Shown one piece after another: positions 1-7,654 of a stretch of 9,192 bases of DNA (the first letter of the stretch is position 1; each line of letters opens with the position of its first letter). This DNA comes from an uncultured Lachnoclostridium sp. (GTDB lineage Bacteria; Bacillota; Clostridia; Lachnospirales; Lachnospiraceae): contig CABQJX010000108.1 of the NCBI GenBank assembly GCA_902464595.1, positions 1 through 9,192 on the forward strand, given 5' to 3'. Under the pieces are notes generated by a model. The model ran no database searches. It saw only the letters and a list, made by a program, of their open reading frames with translations, and was not told the DNA's origin. Made by a program: the position numbers and the translations under genes.

Positions 1-423
1 AACAGGGCTCTTGACCATAGCTTCCGGGCTTGGCCCCCTGGCAATGAGCATGGCATAATTCCACGAATAGCGGATCTGCTCCTCCGTTGTTCCCGCCGTT
101 CCCTGCACCACCTTCGTCGAATCGCCATTGATGGCTGCCGCCAAATGTTCGCTCAGCCATGATTTCGCCGTTCCAGGCTCTCCGATAAGTAAAAGAGCCC
201 TGTCTGTCACCAGCGTTGCAATACAAATCTCCACCAGCCGGCGGTTCCCCACATATTTAGGGGTGATCTCCATTCCTCCTGCCTTGCCGCCGCAAATATA
301 AGTCAGCACGGATCTTGGAGACATTCTCCATCCTGTTGGCACTGGATCCTTTTCTGCTGCCATCAGCGCTTCCAGCTCCGTTTGAAACTGTTGCTCCGCA
401 GGCAGTCTCTGTACAGTCTGCAT
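1..423 (-). CDS. MoxR-family AAA+ ATPase, N-terminal part (YehL-like), cut by window edge
   Basis: Third gene of the SWIM/HEAT/ATPase operon; the first 141 residues are present and the rest lies beyond the left edge. It starts with ATG at 423, with a GGAGG-type ribosome site six bases upstream. The Walker A motif GEPGTAKS is at residues 81-88, following a hydrophobic strand (ALLLI), as in MoxR-type AAA+ proteins. MoxR ATPases are thought to act as chaperone-like remodelling motors, usually with a von Willebrand A partner; that is family knowledge. Walker B, sensor motifs and any vWA gene are outside the window. The gap to the upstream HEAT-like gene is 32 bases, so co-transcription is likely. 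The YehL-like label comes from its combination with a SWIM protein and is an inference. Confidence 0.85.
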   Translation of the reverse strand, partial: MQTVQRLPAEQQFQTELEALMAAEKDPVPTGWRMSPRSVLTYICGGKAGGMEITPKYVGNRRLVEICIATLVTDRALLLIGEPGTAKSWLSEHLAAAINGDSTKVVQGTAGTTEEQIRYSWNYAMLIARGPSPEAMVKSPV

Positions 424-455
424 ACCGTTCCCCTCCTCATACGAATCCTATCAGA

Positions 456-2336
456 TCATCCCATCAAAAAATGTTCTATCATCGTCACGATCGCTGCCGT
501 TTTTCCCTCTGTCTGGGATTTTTTGCAAAACTTTAAAGCACGCTCAAGTTCCGCCCTTGTCTGTTCTTCCCCTGCATATTCCCTATACGCTTCTTTCACT
601 GCCTCAAAAATATAAGCATGGATATTCATTTTCCACCCAGAACATGCCTGGATAAAGTTCTGGAGGATGCCCTCATAATTCTCCCAGCCAAAGTGGTGGA
701 TCAGCTCCAGATACTCTCTCAGCTTCCAGGCATCCGCGTATTGCTCCGGCCTGAAATTCAGAGCCCGCTGATAGAAATATCCGCCCATTTTCAGCTGCTG
801 CTCCTTTGGCATCCCAGCCGCCAGCTGCCGGGCCAGATCGTCCCAGTGATTCTGAATGATCCTATCCGTCCAGCTTACGGCCAGGGGTTCCTTTAATGCC
901 TGCACGGAAATCCCCATATCTGTCACAAAATCTTCCTGTCGATAGGACAGCTGATAATTCTCCCCTGTCCATTCAATGCTTTTTAACCATGAATGGATCC
1001 CTTTTATCCGGCTCCATCGGTCATAGACGGTATCGGAGCCTTCTGTCAGAAGATCCGCAAAAAACACTGCCTTTTTCCATATGTCCTGCTGTTTCTTTGG
1101 CAGGCTTTGAAGAAAATCAATGAGGGCTTTTGGCCTACGTCCAACCAATGTCTGACAGATCACCTCCTGCACGAAATCAATAAGCGCAGCCGGACGGTTC
1201 CATTGTTCCTCCACCGTCATCCGGTGCAGCTTTTTATGCTCCAAAAGCCAGCGGTAAAATGACAGCACACCATCGGAAGACTTACCGTACAGTGCGTCTA
1301 ACAGAGGCTTTAACGATTCCTGTCTCTCTTTTGGCAGCTCCCCTTCATGAGAACATGCCTCTAACAGCACCTGGAGACGCTCTGAGACAAGATCTCCGCA
1401 CAGATCAGAAGAAGAACCCTTCATACACCCCGCTGCGGCAGGATGCCTCTCCAGTTCCTCCCTCCAGAAAACAGCCAGTTCAGTGCTATCCTGCTGTGAC
1501 AAAGCATAATAAACCAGCTCTTTTGTTTTCCCGCGCTCTTTCCTGACCATCTCCAGCAAAAGAGAAATATTTTCCGGAGAATGTCCCAAAGCCAGGATGG
1601 CCGCCTGACGGATTTCTTTCTCCCCTTTTTCACAAAGGAAACGATACCATTCATTCTCCTTTGCACCGGATACTGCGCTTACCAGCGCCACCCGCTTTGC
1701 CATATCCCCCTTTCCCTCAGGGTCAAAGCCGTCTTTGAGTAGGGAGATCCATCTTCCCTTAGAGATAGATGGCAGGATATATCTGTGCTTTCGGTCTAAT
1801 ACATAGCTGCGCAGGGCTGTCCCCTTTCCCAAGGCCTTCAGAATATCAAAAACCAGCTGGGCCATTTCGCCGTAAGGGTCATGGAGATCCCAAATCAAGG
1901 CATGGAGTACTCGGTCATCGCAAAAATACTCCGGATGCTGCTCAATGGCCTCAGACAGGATCTCCATTCGCCCGGCCCCTGTAGAAGTAAGCGCTTTTAA
2001 CAGCGGCTGCAGGTGGCTGTACCGTATCTGTAAGATTTTCCCCTCCCCTTCTCCCTTGAGGGGAATCAGCTCCCCCTCTAAGCCATATCCTGCTTGTGTG
2101 TATAAAACTGCGCTCACAAGCCCCAGAAGGTTCAAAAGCAGTCTGCCCCGCTGTTCATCATCTGCCTGAAACAATTCCTGTAAACCAGCATGGATCTTTC
2201 CGATGACTGGGTTCTTCTGGGATGCCGGTATCAGGGAATCAGCAAGCTTCCTGAGCCGGAAATCTTCTTCCAATAATGACGTACCGGCCACGGCACTATG
2301 GGTAAGGCGTTCCTGTAATTCTAAAAGTGGATTCAT
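456..2336 (-). CDS. HEAT-like helical-repeat protein of the SWIM/MoxR operon, function unknown
   Basis: 626 residues, ATG start at 2336 behind a good GAGGTGA ribosome site six bases upstream; it ends in TGA at 456. There is no signal peptide or membrane segment, so it is predicted to be cytoplasmic. The sequence is almost entirely alpha-helical. Residues of about 105-300 contain repeated amphipathic helix pairs of HEAT/ARM character, for example around ILPSISKGRWISLLKDG (187-203) and EIRQAAILALGHSPE (241-255). Such solenoids usually act as protein-binding scaffolds. It lies 42 bases after the SWIM gene and 32 bases before the MoxR ATPase gene, in the position of the uncharacterised large protein found in YehLMPQ-like clusters. 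No catalytic motif was recognised. The most likely role is an adaptor between the ATPase and its client, which is inference. It could equally be a family-specific domain with no relation to HEAT. Confidence 0.85.
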   Translation of the reverse strand: MNPLLELQERLTHSAVAGTSLLEEDFRLRKLADSLIPASQKNPVIGKIHAGLQELFQADDEQRGRLLLNLLGLVSAVLYTQAGYGLEGELIPLKGEGEGKILQIRYSHLQPLLKALTSTGAGRMEILSEAIEQHPEYFCDDRVLHALIWDLHDPYGEMAQLVFDILKALGKGTALRSYVLDRKHRYILPSISKGRWISLLKDGFDPEGKGDMAKRVALVSAVSGAKENEWYRFLCEKGEKEIRQAAILALGHSPENISLLLEMVRKERGKTKELVYYALSQQDSTELAVFWREELERHPAAAGCMKGSSSDLCGDLVSERLQVLLEACSHEGELPKERQESLKPLLDALYGKSSDGVLSFYRWLLEHKKLHRMTVEEQWNRPAALIDFVQEVICQTLVGRRPKALIDFLQSLPKKQQDIWKKAVFFADLLTEGSDTVYDRWSRIKGIHSWLKSIEWTGENYQLSYRQEDFVTDMGISVQALKEPLAVSWTDRIIQNHWDDLARQLAAGMPKEQQLKMGGYFYQRALNFRPEQYADAWKLREYLELIHHFGWENYEGILQNFIQACSGWKMNIHAYIFEAVKEAYREYAGEEQTRAELERALKFCKKSQTEGKTAAIVTMIEHFLMG

Positions 2337-2378
2337 CTGTTATCACCTCGTTGAACCTTTATCTTCCTGTCTCTTTTA

Positions 2379-3830
2379 TCAATACTGCAGCCGGATGATC
2401 TGCTCTTTTGTGATCAGGCTGTAAGGGTGCAGGCACAGACTTGCATCGGCCCTGTCATAATATATAAGCCCGAAGATCACCCGCTCCTGTCCCTGGTTCA
2501 TTCCTGCCAGATAGGTAAGCTTCCCCACAGAGGCATGGTCCTCTCCATCTTCCCTGCGGTCCCGCAGCGTAATGCGCAGACCGTCCTCCATCTGAAGGAC
2601 GAGCTGTTCTCCCACCCTCCCTATGGTTTGAAAGGCCAGAAGCGCTGCCGCATACTTTTCTGACAGGGTATTTTTGATTTCATTTTTCACCTGTTTGATC
2701 ACCAGGGACAGATCCGTCTGGGCAAAATGAAAGATCCTTTCCAACACCTTCCTGTCCACATCCCCCATTTCACTGCTTTCCCATCTCACACGTTGATTGC
2801 CTGTTCCCGGATAGCAGAACAGCTTCGGTGTATGGATCAGTCCAAAGCAGGTGTCATCCTCTTTTACATATTTCAGTGCTTTTACCGGCCTATAGTTCCA
2901 TGTCTGGCAGATCATACCGCTTGTAAGCTCCAGCCAGTATCCCCGGTCAATATATTCCTTCCGGGCCTCATCAAACAGTACGTCAAAGGACAGCTGCACC
3001 AGGCTGGCATTCTCTTTTACTGAGCCGATCCGTTCCAGCTCTTCCAGTCTCCAGATACCGCCCAATGCTTCATACAGCATGTTATCCTGCAGTTCAAATT
3101 CCTGTTTGTCCAGCTGTTCCTGCAAAAACACCCGGGCCTTCTGTAACATGGAATTGAGCCGCACAAGGATACGAATGGCTTCTCCATAGTCTGCCTGATC
3201 CGGCTTTTTCTGGATTTTTTCAATTTCATTGGCAAGGCGGGAAAATTCCGTCTGAGCTCCGGTCAGGTAATGGCTTCCCAGCTCCTTTGCCAGGGTTTCA
3301 TAGGTTTTTGCGGAAGCGCCGCTCAATGTGCCTAAGCCATGGGAAAGGAGATCTGACACCATCTGCTCTGCTTTCTCTATACCTTCCAGCTGTTTTTTTA
3401 CCTTTTTTGCCTTTTGAGCGCTGCTTGCCTTTTTTGCCTTCTCTGACTTTTCCGGCTTTTGTGCTGCATCTGTTTCCTTCTTTGCTGCCCGTTTTGCCTG
3501 CTTCGCCCGTTTTTCTGCCAGATCCTGGGGAATATCGCTAACCTCAAAGGGCTTCTCCGCCAAAATTTCAAACATCAGGCCCACCGCATGTTTGCACGGG
3601 AACTGGCGGCTTGGGCAGGAACAGCGGCAGGTAGGTGTCCCCTCATTTGTAAGATCGATGGAAGTGTGATAGGGATTCTTTCCGCTTCCTGCGCAATCAG
3701 CCCAAAACAGCGTTCCATCCTCCGTTTTCCCTCTCCTGGAAAAGCTGTCCTTTTGAGACAGCTTCCTTCCATTCTGTACAGCAGAGGCATTGGGAGCCTG
3801 CGCAATGATCCAATCTTCTGTCAATTTCAT
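2379..3830 (-). CDS. SWIM zinc-finger domain protein (YehQ-like)
   Basis: First gene of the operon, 483 residues from ATG at 3830. The SWIM signature CxC-x(n)-CxH is clear: cysteines at residues 68, 70 and 72, then C79-K-H81, within TCRCSCPSRQFPCKHAVGLM. SWIM fingers bind zinc and are associated with DNA or protein binding. Residues of about 105-150 form a Lys/Ala-rich, low-complexity charged linker, followed by a long helical domain. An alternative ATG at 3890 would add 20 residues and also has an AGGA upstream. The 3830 start is preferred because AGAGAGG lies ten bases upstream and MKLTEDWIIAQAP resembles the usual beginning of this family. The operon promoter at 3914-3922 lies upstream of both starts. 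Its pairing with a MoxR ATPase indicates a YehLMPQ-like system; the biological role of these remains poorly defined. Confidence 0.88.
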   Translation of the reverse strand: MKLTEDWIIAQAPNASAVQNGRKLSQKDSFSRRGKTEDGTLFWADCAGSGKNPYHTSIDLTNEGTPTCRCSCPSRQFPCKHAVGLMFEILAEKPFEVSDIPQDLAEKRAKQAKRAAKKETDAAQKPEKSEKAKKASSAQKAKKVKKQLEGIEKAEQMVSDLLSHGLGTLSGASAKTYETLAKELGSHYLTGAQTEFSRLANEIEKIQKKPDQADYGEAIRILVRLNSMLQKARVFLQEQLDKQEFELQDNMLYEALGGIWRLEELERIGSVKENASLVQLSFDVLFDEARKEYIDRGYWLELTSGMICQTWNYRPVKALKYVKEDDTCFGLIHTPKLFCYPGTGNQRVRWESSEMGDVDRKVLERIFHFAQTDLSLVIKQVKNEIKNTLSEKYAAALLAFQTIGRVGEQLVLQMEDGLRITLRDRREDGEDHASVGKLTYLAGMNQGQERVIFGLIYYDRADASLCLHPYSLITKEQIIRLQY

Positions 3831-3913
3831 CACAAAATATCCTCTCTGCTCTTGTTTTATCCAGGCTTCTGTATCATACAAAAACCACATATTTTGTACT
3901 TCCTGTACTTTCC

Positions 3914-3922
3914 ATTATAGCA
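3914..3922 (-). promoter_or_regulatory. Extended -10 promoter of the SWIM/HEAT/MoxR operon
   Basis: Read on the minus strand the sequence is TGCTATAAT, a perfect extended -10 element (TG-N-TATAAT). At a 17-base spacing the -35 position is only a T-run, which is common when the extended -10 is strong. Transcription would begin near 3907, upstream of both candidate SWIM starts. Confidence 0.6.
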
Positions 3923-3953
3923 GATGACAGAGGACAAAAAAATTTCTTATTTC

Positions 3954-4760
3954 TTAATCTTTTATTTTTATTGCTATTTGGGTGACGTAATCTTCTGACC
4001 GGAAGGCGGCCAGCTCATTCAGCCCCAGCTCGTAGGCATACCCCGTTAAATTTATATTATTTTCTTTGGCATAGTCCGCCATGTTCCGATACATTTCCGG
4101 GATCTTATCCCATGACCCCTTTTTGTAACCGCACAAATAGCTTCCGCCAGGCTTGACCACCTGCCTGGAATGTGCTGAATGTTTAAATGCCGGTGAAAAA
4201 ATCCCGTCATATACCTCAAAATCATTGTCCAAAACTTTGTCTAACGAGATATAACTTCCTACCCCCATACGGATCTGCTCCATATCCCAATTCTCTTTTG
4301 CTTTTGCAAAAATATCGGATACGTTATCACTGTTAAAATCAAATGGGACAATCAATAATTTTTCTTCCCCAAATTCTTGGATCCTGATCTCCTGATCCTT
4401 TAATTCCCTGCAAAAAAGGAGCTGTTCTTTTTTCTGCCGCAGGATCTTCTTCGTATGTTTTAATCGTTTCATCTCATCGTCAATTTCTTTTTCCTTTTCT
4501 TCCGCGATCTGAATAAAGGTTTCCATATCAGGACTGCTTATAAACGCGCCTAATTCTTCCATACTCATGTTCAAATCTTTTAACATGCGGATATATTCAA
4601 AGCCGATACTCTGAGAACTGTCATAATATCGGTATCCATTTTCCCCTTTTTTGCTGGGAGAAAAGATGCCAATCTGGTCATAATAATGCAGCGTACGTTT
4701 ATTGACTTCATGCAACCTTGCGAATTGGGCAACGGTTAAATAGATTGGATTTTTTGCCAT
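3954..4760 (-). CDS. MerR-family transcriptional regulator with GyrI-like effector domain
   Basis: 268 residues. The N-terminal winged helix-turn-helix spans residues about 7-75, with the MerR hallmarks TVAQFARLHEVNKRTLHYYD and the wing NGYRYYD (41-47). A charged dimerisation coiled coil follows (about 82-120), then a GyrI/BmrR-like ligand domain from about 130 to the end, containing a PGGSYLCGYKKG segment. This architecture is that of drug or small-molecule responsive activators such as BmrR and BltR. It is transcribed divergently from the GNAT gene, whose promoter has the MerR-type 19-base spacer and a palindrome. It therefore very probably controls that gene and perhaps itself. Its own ATG at 4760 is preceded by AAGGAA and AGGA. 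The inducer cannot be told from the sequence. No clear terminator separates it from the downstream SWIM operon, which has its own promoter. Confidence 0.92.
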   Translation of the reverse strand: MAKNPIYLTVAQFARLHEVNKRTLHYYDQIGIFSPSKKGENGYRYYDSSQSIGFEYIRMLKDLNMSMEELGAFISSPDMETFIQIAEEKEKEIDDEMKRLKHTKKILRQKKEQLLFCRELKDQEIRIQEFGEEKLLIVPFDFNSDNVSDIFAKAKENWDMEQIRMGVGSYISLDKVLDNDFEVYDGIFSPAFKHSAHSRQVVKPGGSYLCGYKKGSWDKIPEMYRNMADYAKENNINLTGYAYELGLNELAAFRSEDYVTQIAIKIKD

Positions 4761-4785
4761 TTCCTATTTCCTTTTCATTTTTTGA

Positions 4786-4816
4786 TTGACTTTACAGTTA
4801 CTGTATAGGTTATCAT
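4786..4816 (+). promoter_or_regulatory. MerR-type promoter/operator of the GNAT gene (19-base spacer)
   Basis: The -35 TTGACT (4786-4791) and -10 TATCAT (4811-4816) are separated by 19 bases, the over-long spacing typical of MerR-activated promoters. Inside the spacer lies the exact palindrome TACAGT-T-ACTGTA (4793-4805), nearly central. Bound MerR-family activators untwist such a spacer to realign the two hexamers. The site fits the adjacent divergent MerR gene as its regulator. Confidence 0.85.
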
Positions 4817-4852
4817 AAGATCTGTAAATGAAAATAGCAAGGAGAAATAGGA

Positions 4853-5476
4853 ATGAACGTTGAATTTAGAGAGTATCAGAAACAGGATTTTCAGGCATTA
4901 AAAAATGTGATCAGGGAAACATGGAACTATGATAAATTTGCCAGTCCTGAAACGGCCTCAAAATTAGCTGAGGTATTCCTGACAAGCTGCCTGACCAATT
5001 ATACCTTCTCCCAGGTAGCTGTTTTGGAGGGCAGGCCTGTCGGGATTATTTTAGGAAAGAATATCAGGAAACACAAATGCCCCATCAAACACCGGCTGGA
5101 TCAAATAGCCTCGATCCTGGCTCTATATCGTTCCAGGGAAGGACGGAGCGTATCAAAGATGTTCCGAAATATCAATGGGATAGACAGGCAGTTATTAATA
5201 GAGTGTAAAAAAGATTATCCGGCAGAGCTTGCATTATTTGCTGTCAGCTCCGCCTGTCGGGGAAAAGGAATCGGCAAAGCATTGTTTCAGTCAGCCCTAA
5301 ACTATTTCAAGGAGCAAAATTTAGATGAATTTTACCTGTTTACTGATACAAGCTGCAACTATGGATTTTATGAGCACCAGGGTATGATACGGAGATGCGA
5401 AAAAGATCTTATGTTTCATGTGGGCGGTCAGGATGCCCTGATGAAATTTTTCATCTACGACCATTGTACTTCATAG
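4853..5476 (+). CDS. GNAT-family N-acetyltransferase, target of the divergent MerR regulator
   Basis: 207 residues, ATG at 4853 with a GGAG ribosome site eight bases upstream. The acetyl-CoA pyrophosphate-binding motif A (R/Q-x-x-G-x-G) is visible as RGKGIG at residues 136-141, following the strand LALFAVSS. A motif B-like YGFYEHQGM lies at 170-178. The enzyme is expected to transfer an acetyl group from acetyl-CoA to an amine; the substrate is unknown. An inducible promoter under a GyrI-domain MerR regulator recalls the BltR/BltD arrangement in Bacillus, where BltD acetylates polyamines. A role in polyamine or drug acetylation is therefore plausible but is inference only. The region between about 70 and 125 is longer than in minimal GNATs and may hold substrate-specific elements. 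Its 3' end overlaps by 22 bases the stop end of the opposing remnant frame. Confidence 0.9.
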   Translation: MNVEFREYQKQDFQALKNVIRETWNYDKFASPETASKLAEVFLTSCLTNYTFSQVAVLEGRPVGIILGKNIRKHKCPIKHRLDQIASILALYRSREGRSVSKMFRNINGIDRQLLIECKKDYPAELALFAVSSACRGKGIGKALFQSALNYFKEQNLDEFYLFTDTSCNYGFYEHQGMIRRCEKDLMFHVGGQDALMKFFIYDHCTS

Positions 5477-5709
5477 CCCAATCTCCTAGTATTTTTATCA
5501 TGTGCAACACCTTTGGTTTTATACCGATCTGCAGAACAGCAGCCCGGCCACCGAAGCGCGCCATCCTGATCCGGCGTAAACGTCACCGGCTGGGCCTGGC
5601 AGCTGCCGCCGATATGGGCCTGGTAGTCCCTGGTAAAACAAGTGTGGTTGTTAAAACCAGAAAAAATCATATTCGGGTATCTTGTAAATAAAAAAGTCAA
5701 GACTTTCAA
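5455..5709 (-). pseudogene. Open frame resembling the 3' remnant of an unrecognised gene
   Basis: A minus-strand frame of up to 84 codons, closed upstream by a stop at 5713-5715. The only start-like codon at the beginning is a TTG inside the hairpin at 5691-5737, with no ribosome site. From about 5694 downward the codon choice looks coding (GC-rich third positions), and the peptide is rich in Cys, Trp and Gly (for example IGGSCQAQPV and RWPGCCSADRYKTKG), unlike a random shadow. The plus-strand frame over the same bases is Arg-rich and less protein-like. The family was not recognised. The simplest reading is the C-terminal piece of a chromosomal gene truncated where AT-rich element DNA begins. 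A short real gene or non-coding DNA cannot be excluded. Confidence 0.35.
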
Positions 5710-5737
5710 ACATTACGTCTGAAAATCTTGACTTTTT
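5691..5737. terminator. Long imperfect hairpin, bidirectional terminator or element-end repeat
   Basis: The arms are 18 bases each (5691-5708 and 5720-5737), matching at 17 of 18 positions around an 11-base loop, with the core AAAAAGTCAAGA / TCTTGACTTTTT. The A and T tracts make it a credible rho-independent terminator on both strands. On the plus strand it would serve the GNAT gene; on the minus strand, anything leaving int. It also lies exactly where GC-rich DNA changes to AT-rich DNA, so it may mark the element terminus. Confidence 0.7.
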
Positions 5738-6026
5738 AACTTTGAACTACTTCTTACTTTTTAGTCTTCAACGCTTACGATTTCTCTCTTGTTGTAAGTG
5801 ATACAAACTTAATATAACTCATTATATCTTGTTATGTCTTGATTTTACAAGGAATATTGAGTTTTGGCTTTAATGTATTTTATTATATTCTTATGTAAAA
5901 TATCATATTTTTCGGAAAAAGCTTCGGAAAAAACAAGGTTTTTCGGCTTGTTTAATATAAGTAAAATTATTCCTTTATATTACTTTACCTTTTTAAATCT
6001 TACGATTTTATTAAGGTTATACTAGA
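5738..6026. other. AT-rich non-coding element-end region downstream of int
   Basis: No gene is visible here. The DNA is strikingly AT-rich and holds short repeats. CTTACGATTT occurs at 5774-5783 and 5999-6008. TTATATCTTG and TTATGTCTTG lie in tandem at 5822-5841. TTCGGAAAAA occurs at 5911-5920 and 5923-5932. In Tn916-like elements, int lies near the end and the terminal few hundred bases carry arm-type direct repeats bound by the integrase N-terminus. This region has the right place and length for that role; the specific sites are inference. Confidence 0.45.
5931..5953 (-). terminator. Possible weak terminator of the int transcript
   Basis: On the minus strand, AAACAAG pairs with CTTGTTT around a nine-base loop, and the right arm runs on into further T residues. 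The stem is short and AT-rich, so termination would be weak. It lies about 75 bases after the int stop codon. Confidence 0.3.
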
Positions 6027-7313
6027 TTAAGCAGTTGTTTGCCTTTTATTCCATTGCTCCGCATATTTTCCCATCTCTTCATAGAGAACGTCATCGTTTG
6101 AAGTCACATAATACTGTAGTGTAATAGAGATGTCACTATGACCAGCAATGAATTGCAATATTTTAGGTGACATTTTACTTTCCGCCATTCGTGTTAATCC
6201 GGTGCGCCGCAAACTATGAGAAGATAAATGAGGAAGTAAATTAGTAGCTTCTTCATTTTTTTCAATTGCCTCTTGTAAAATCTGTGAATTGTATTTTTTT
6301 ATGATAGTATCTAAAAGTCGATTTACACTTCCAGGAGTGATTGGTAATCCCCTTGCTGTTACAAATAAAAAATCCGTTTCTCCATCAATTACGCATTTTC
6401 CTGATATTTGAGAAATATAAGTGGCATATTCTATTTGATCCTGGATACATCGTACGACTTCGTTATCATAAAAATACATATATCGTATACCATTCATTGT
6501 TTTCGGAGGACGAATTTGGAAACGAGTATGATCCTCGTTATACAGTTTTTTATAAATTAGTTGGTGTTCCAAATTGAATCGCTTATGTTCCAAATCCAAT
6601 TCTTTTAAATTCATCCCTAGAACTTCACCAATACGCAATCCAAAATATGTCATAATGTAAATCAGATTATAATCAAATCTTTTACAATGCTGTTTGACAT
6701 ATTGAAGAAAAATTATTTGTTGCTTTTTTGAAAGAGTATTCTTGTCTGGACCTTGTGTATTGATTACATCTTTCATTACAAGTAAACAGGGATTGTATGT
6801 TAACCATCTTGAATCAATCGCTAAACGAAAACTTGGAGAAATAATATTATTTATTAACTCAATCGTTCTCTTAGAAAGAGATTTTGTCTCAATCAATTCA
6901 TTATAAAAATTTACAATATGGAGTTTCAATACTTTTCCGATTGCCATAGCTCCCAACCAGCTTCCCTGAATATATAAACGATAATTGCTCCAATATCCTG
7001 TAAGAGTTGTTGCAGCAATCTTTTTTTTACTTCGCAGATATATTTCAAGCAATTCTTCTACAGTTGTATCTGAATTTCCGGATACAATCGTTTGCGAACG
7101 TTCTGCTTCAATAATTTCCTCAATCTGACGCAATTTGTCGAGAGTTTTGGCTGTTCTACTATCTTTTTGATTATAAATATTTTTAAATTTATATTCATAT
7201 GATTTTTTTTGAGGGTAATAATATTCTCCTGGATACAAGATGTTTCCAAATTCATCTTTCCTTCGTTTAGATCCGCTACCCTTCTTTTTTTTACTTGACA
7301 TATCTTTTGCCAA
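6027..7313 (-). CDS. int: Tn916-like tyrosine recombinase (integrase)
   Basis: 428 residues. It starts at TTG 7313, chosen because AAAGGAG lies nine bases upstream; the first in-frame ATG, four codons later, is too far from that site. The N-terminus (about 16-70, KRRKDEFGNILYPGE then a Tyr/Lys-rich strand region) resembles the arm-binding domain of Tn916 Int. A SAM-like core-binding domain follows (about 83-180). The catalytic residues are visible: R227 (FGLRIGE), K271, H366-S-L-R369, H392 (GHSD) and Y402 (LQYY). The set is complete, so the enzyme should be active in integration and excision. It follows the xis-like gene at a distance of 109 bases, the usual xis-int order at the end of Tn916-type conjugative elements. 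Its AT-rich composition differs from the flanking chromosome and from the IscB unit, supporting transfer. Confidence 0.95.
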   Translation of the reverse strand: MAKDMSSKKKKGSGSKRRKDEFGNILYPGEYYYPQKKSYEYKFKNIYNQKDSRTAKTLDKLRQIEEIIEAERSQTIVSGNSDTTVEELLEIYLRSKKKIAATTLTGYWSNYRLYIQGSWLGAMAIGKVLKLHIVNFYNELIETKSLSKRTIELINNIISPSFRLAIDSRWLTYNPCLLVMKDVINTQGPDKNTLSKKQQIIFLQYVKQHCKRFDYNLIYIMTYFGLRIGEVLGMNLKELDLEHKRFNLEHQLIYKKLYNEDHTRFQIRPPKTMNGIRYMYFYDNEVVRCIQDQIEYATYISQISGKCVIDGETDFLFVTARGLPITPGSVNRLLDTIIKKYNSQILQEAIEKNEEATNLLPHLSSHSLRRTGLTRMAESKMSPKILQFIAGHSDISITLQYYVTSNDDVLYEEMGKYAEQWNKRQTTA

Positions 7314-7422
7314 TGTTGTCTACTCCTTTCATCATTTGAGCGCGGACATAGCTTTCTATTAAACTTCGACGTTTTGAATTTAATTGTCAATGTGCAGTTT
7401 TGTAAAAAGTGCTGTGTCCATA

Positions 7423-7635
7423 TTATATCACATTTCGATTATCTAAAAAACTAAGAAAACGTTCTCTTTTGATCAAATTTTTTGTTCCAACCCTTAATAC
7501 AAATGGGCACGTTGGGGTATTGATAAGTTCGCGGATTTTATTTTGTCCGATATTAGTAAGCTCTGCTGCCTCTGTAATGGTCAGCAGTGCCTTTTTGTCA
7601 ATTGGTACTTTTTCCTGTATGATTTGTTCTTTCAT
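7423..7635 (-). CDS. xis: Tn916-type excisionase, helix-turn-helix protein
   Basis: 70 residues. The pattern LTITEAAELTNIGQNKIRELI followed by a basic IKRERFLSFLD wing region matches the Tn916 Xis family (LTI-EA---IG-NK-R-L, then IKR--F---LD). Xis binds near the element ends, bends DNA and directs Int toward excision. It ends in TAA at 7423 and precedes int on the same strand. The start at 7635 gives the usual length, but its ribosome site is weak (AAGG seven bases upstream). The AT-rich coding sequence gives way to more GC-rich DNA immediately upstream. The native leader and promoter may therefore have been replaced when the IscB unit arrived. Confidence 0.88.
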   Translation of the reverse strand: MKEQIIQEKVPIDKKALLTITEAAELTNIGQNKIRELINTPTCPFVLRVGTKNLIKRERFLSFLDNRNVI

Positions 7636-7654
7636 GATAAGACCTTGCAGGAGA

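Larger units (their letters stand above)
5691..7635 (-). mobile_element. End module (xis-int-terminus) of a Tn916-like conjugative element
   Basis: The xis-like gene, the int gene and the AT-rich terminal region are in the order and orientation seen at the integrase end of Tn916-type elements. The left boundary is placed at the hairpin where composition changes. The rest of the element would extend to the right, past the IscB unit. No conjugation genes are in view, so conjugative ability is not shown. Confidence 0.55.

Noticed and set aside
3459..3920. Plus-strand open frame of 153 codons opposite the SWIM gene
   Set aside because: It is the complement of the well-supported SWIM gene; the peptide is Cys/Leu-rich without domain features and lacks a ribosome site.
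5395..5691. Plus-strand frame of 98 codons after the GNAT gene
   Set aside because: It overlaps the GNAT end in another frame, is Arg-rich and lacks a ribosome site; the opposite strand looks more coding-like.
5738..6026. Short repeats as a CRISPR array
   Set aside because: The repeats are only about 10 bases, irregularly spaced and not accompanied by cas genes.
7058..7390. Minus-strand frame of 110 codons overlapping the int start
   Set aside because: It is an out-of-frame shadow of int with low-complexity Lys/Asn/Ile content and no ribosome site.
7361..7390. TTGACA at 7385-7390 as -35 of a separate int promoter
   Set aside because: The nearest -10-like hexamer (TTTAAT) is about 21 bases away, too far for a normal promoter.
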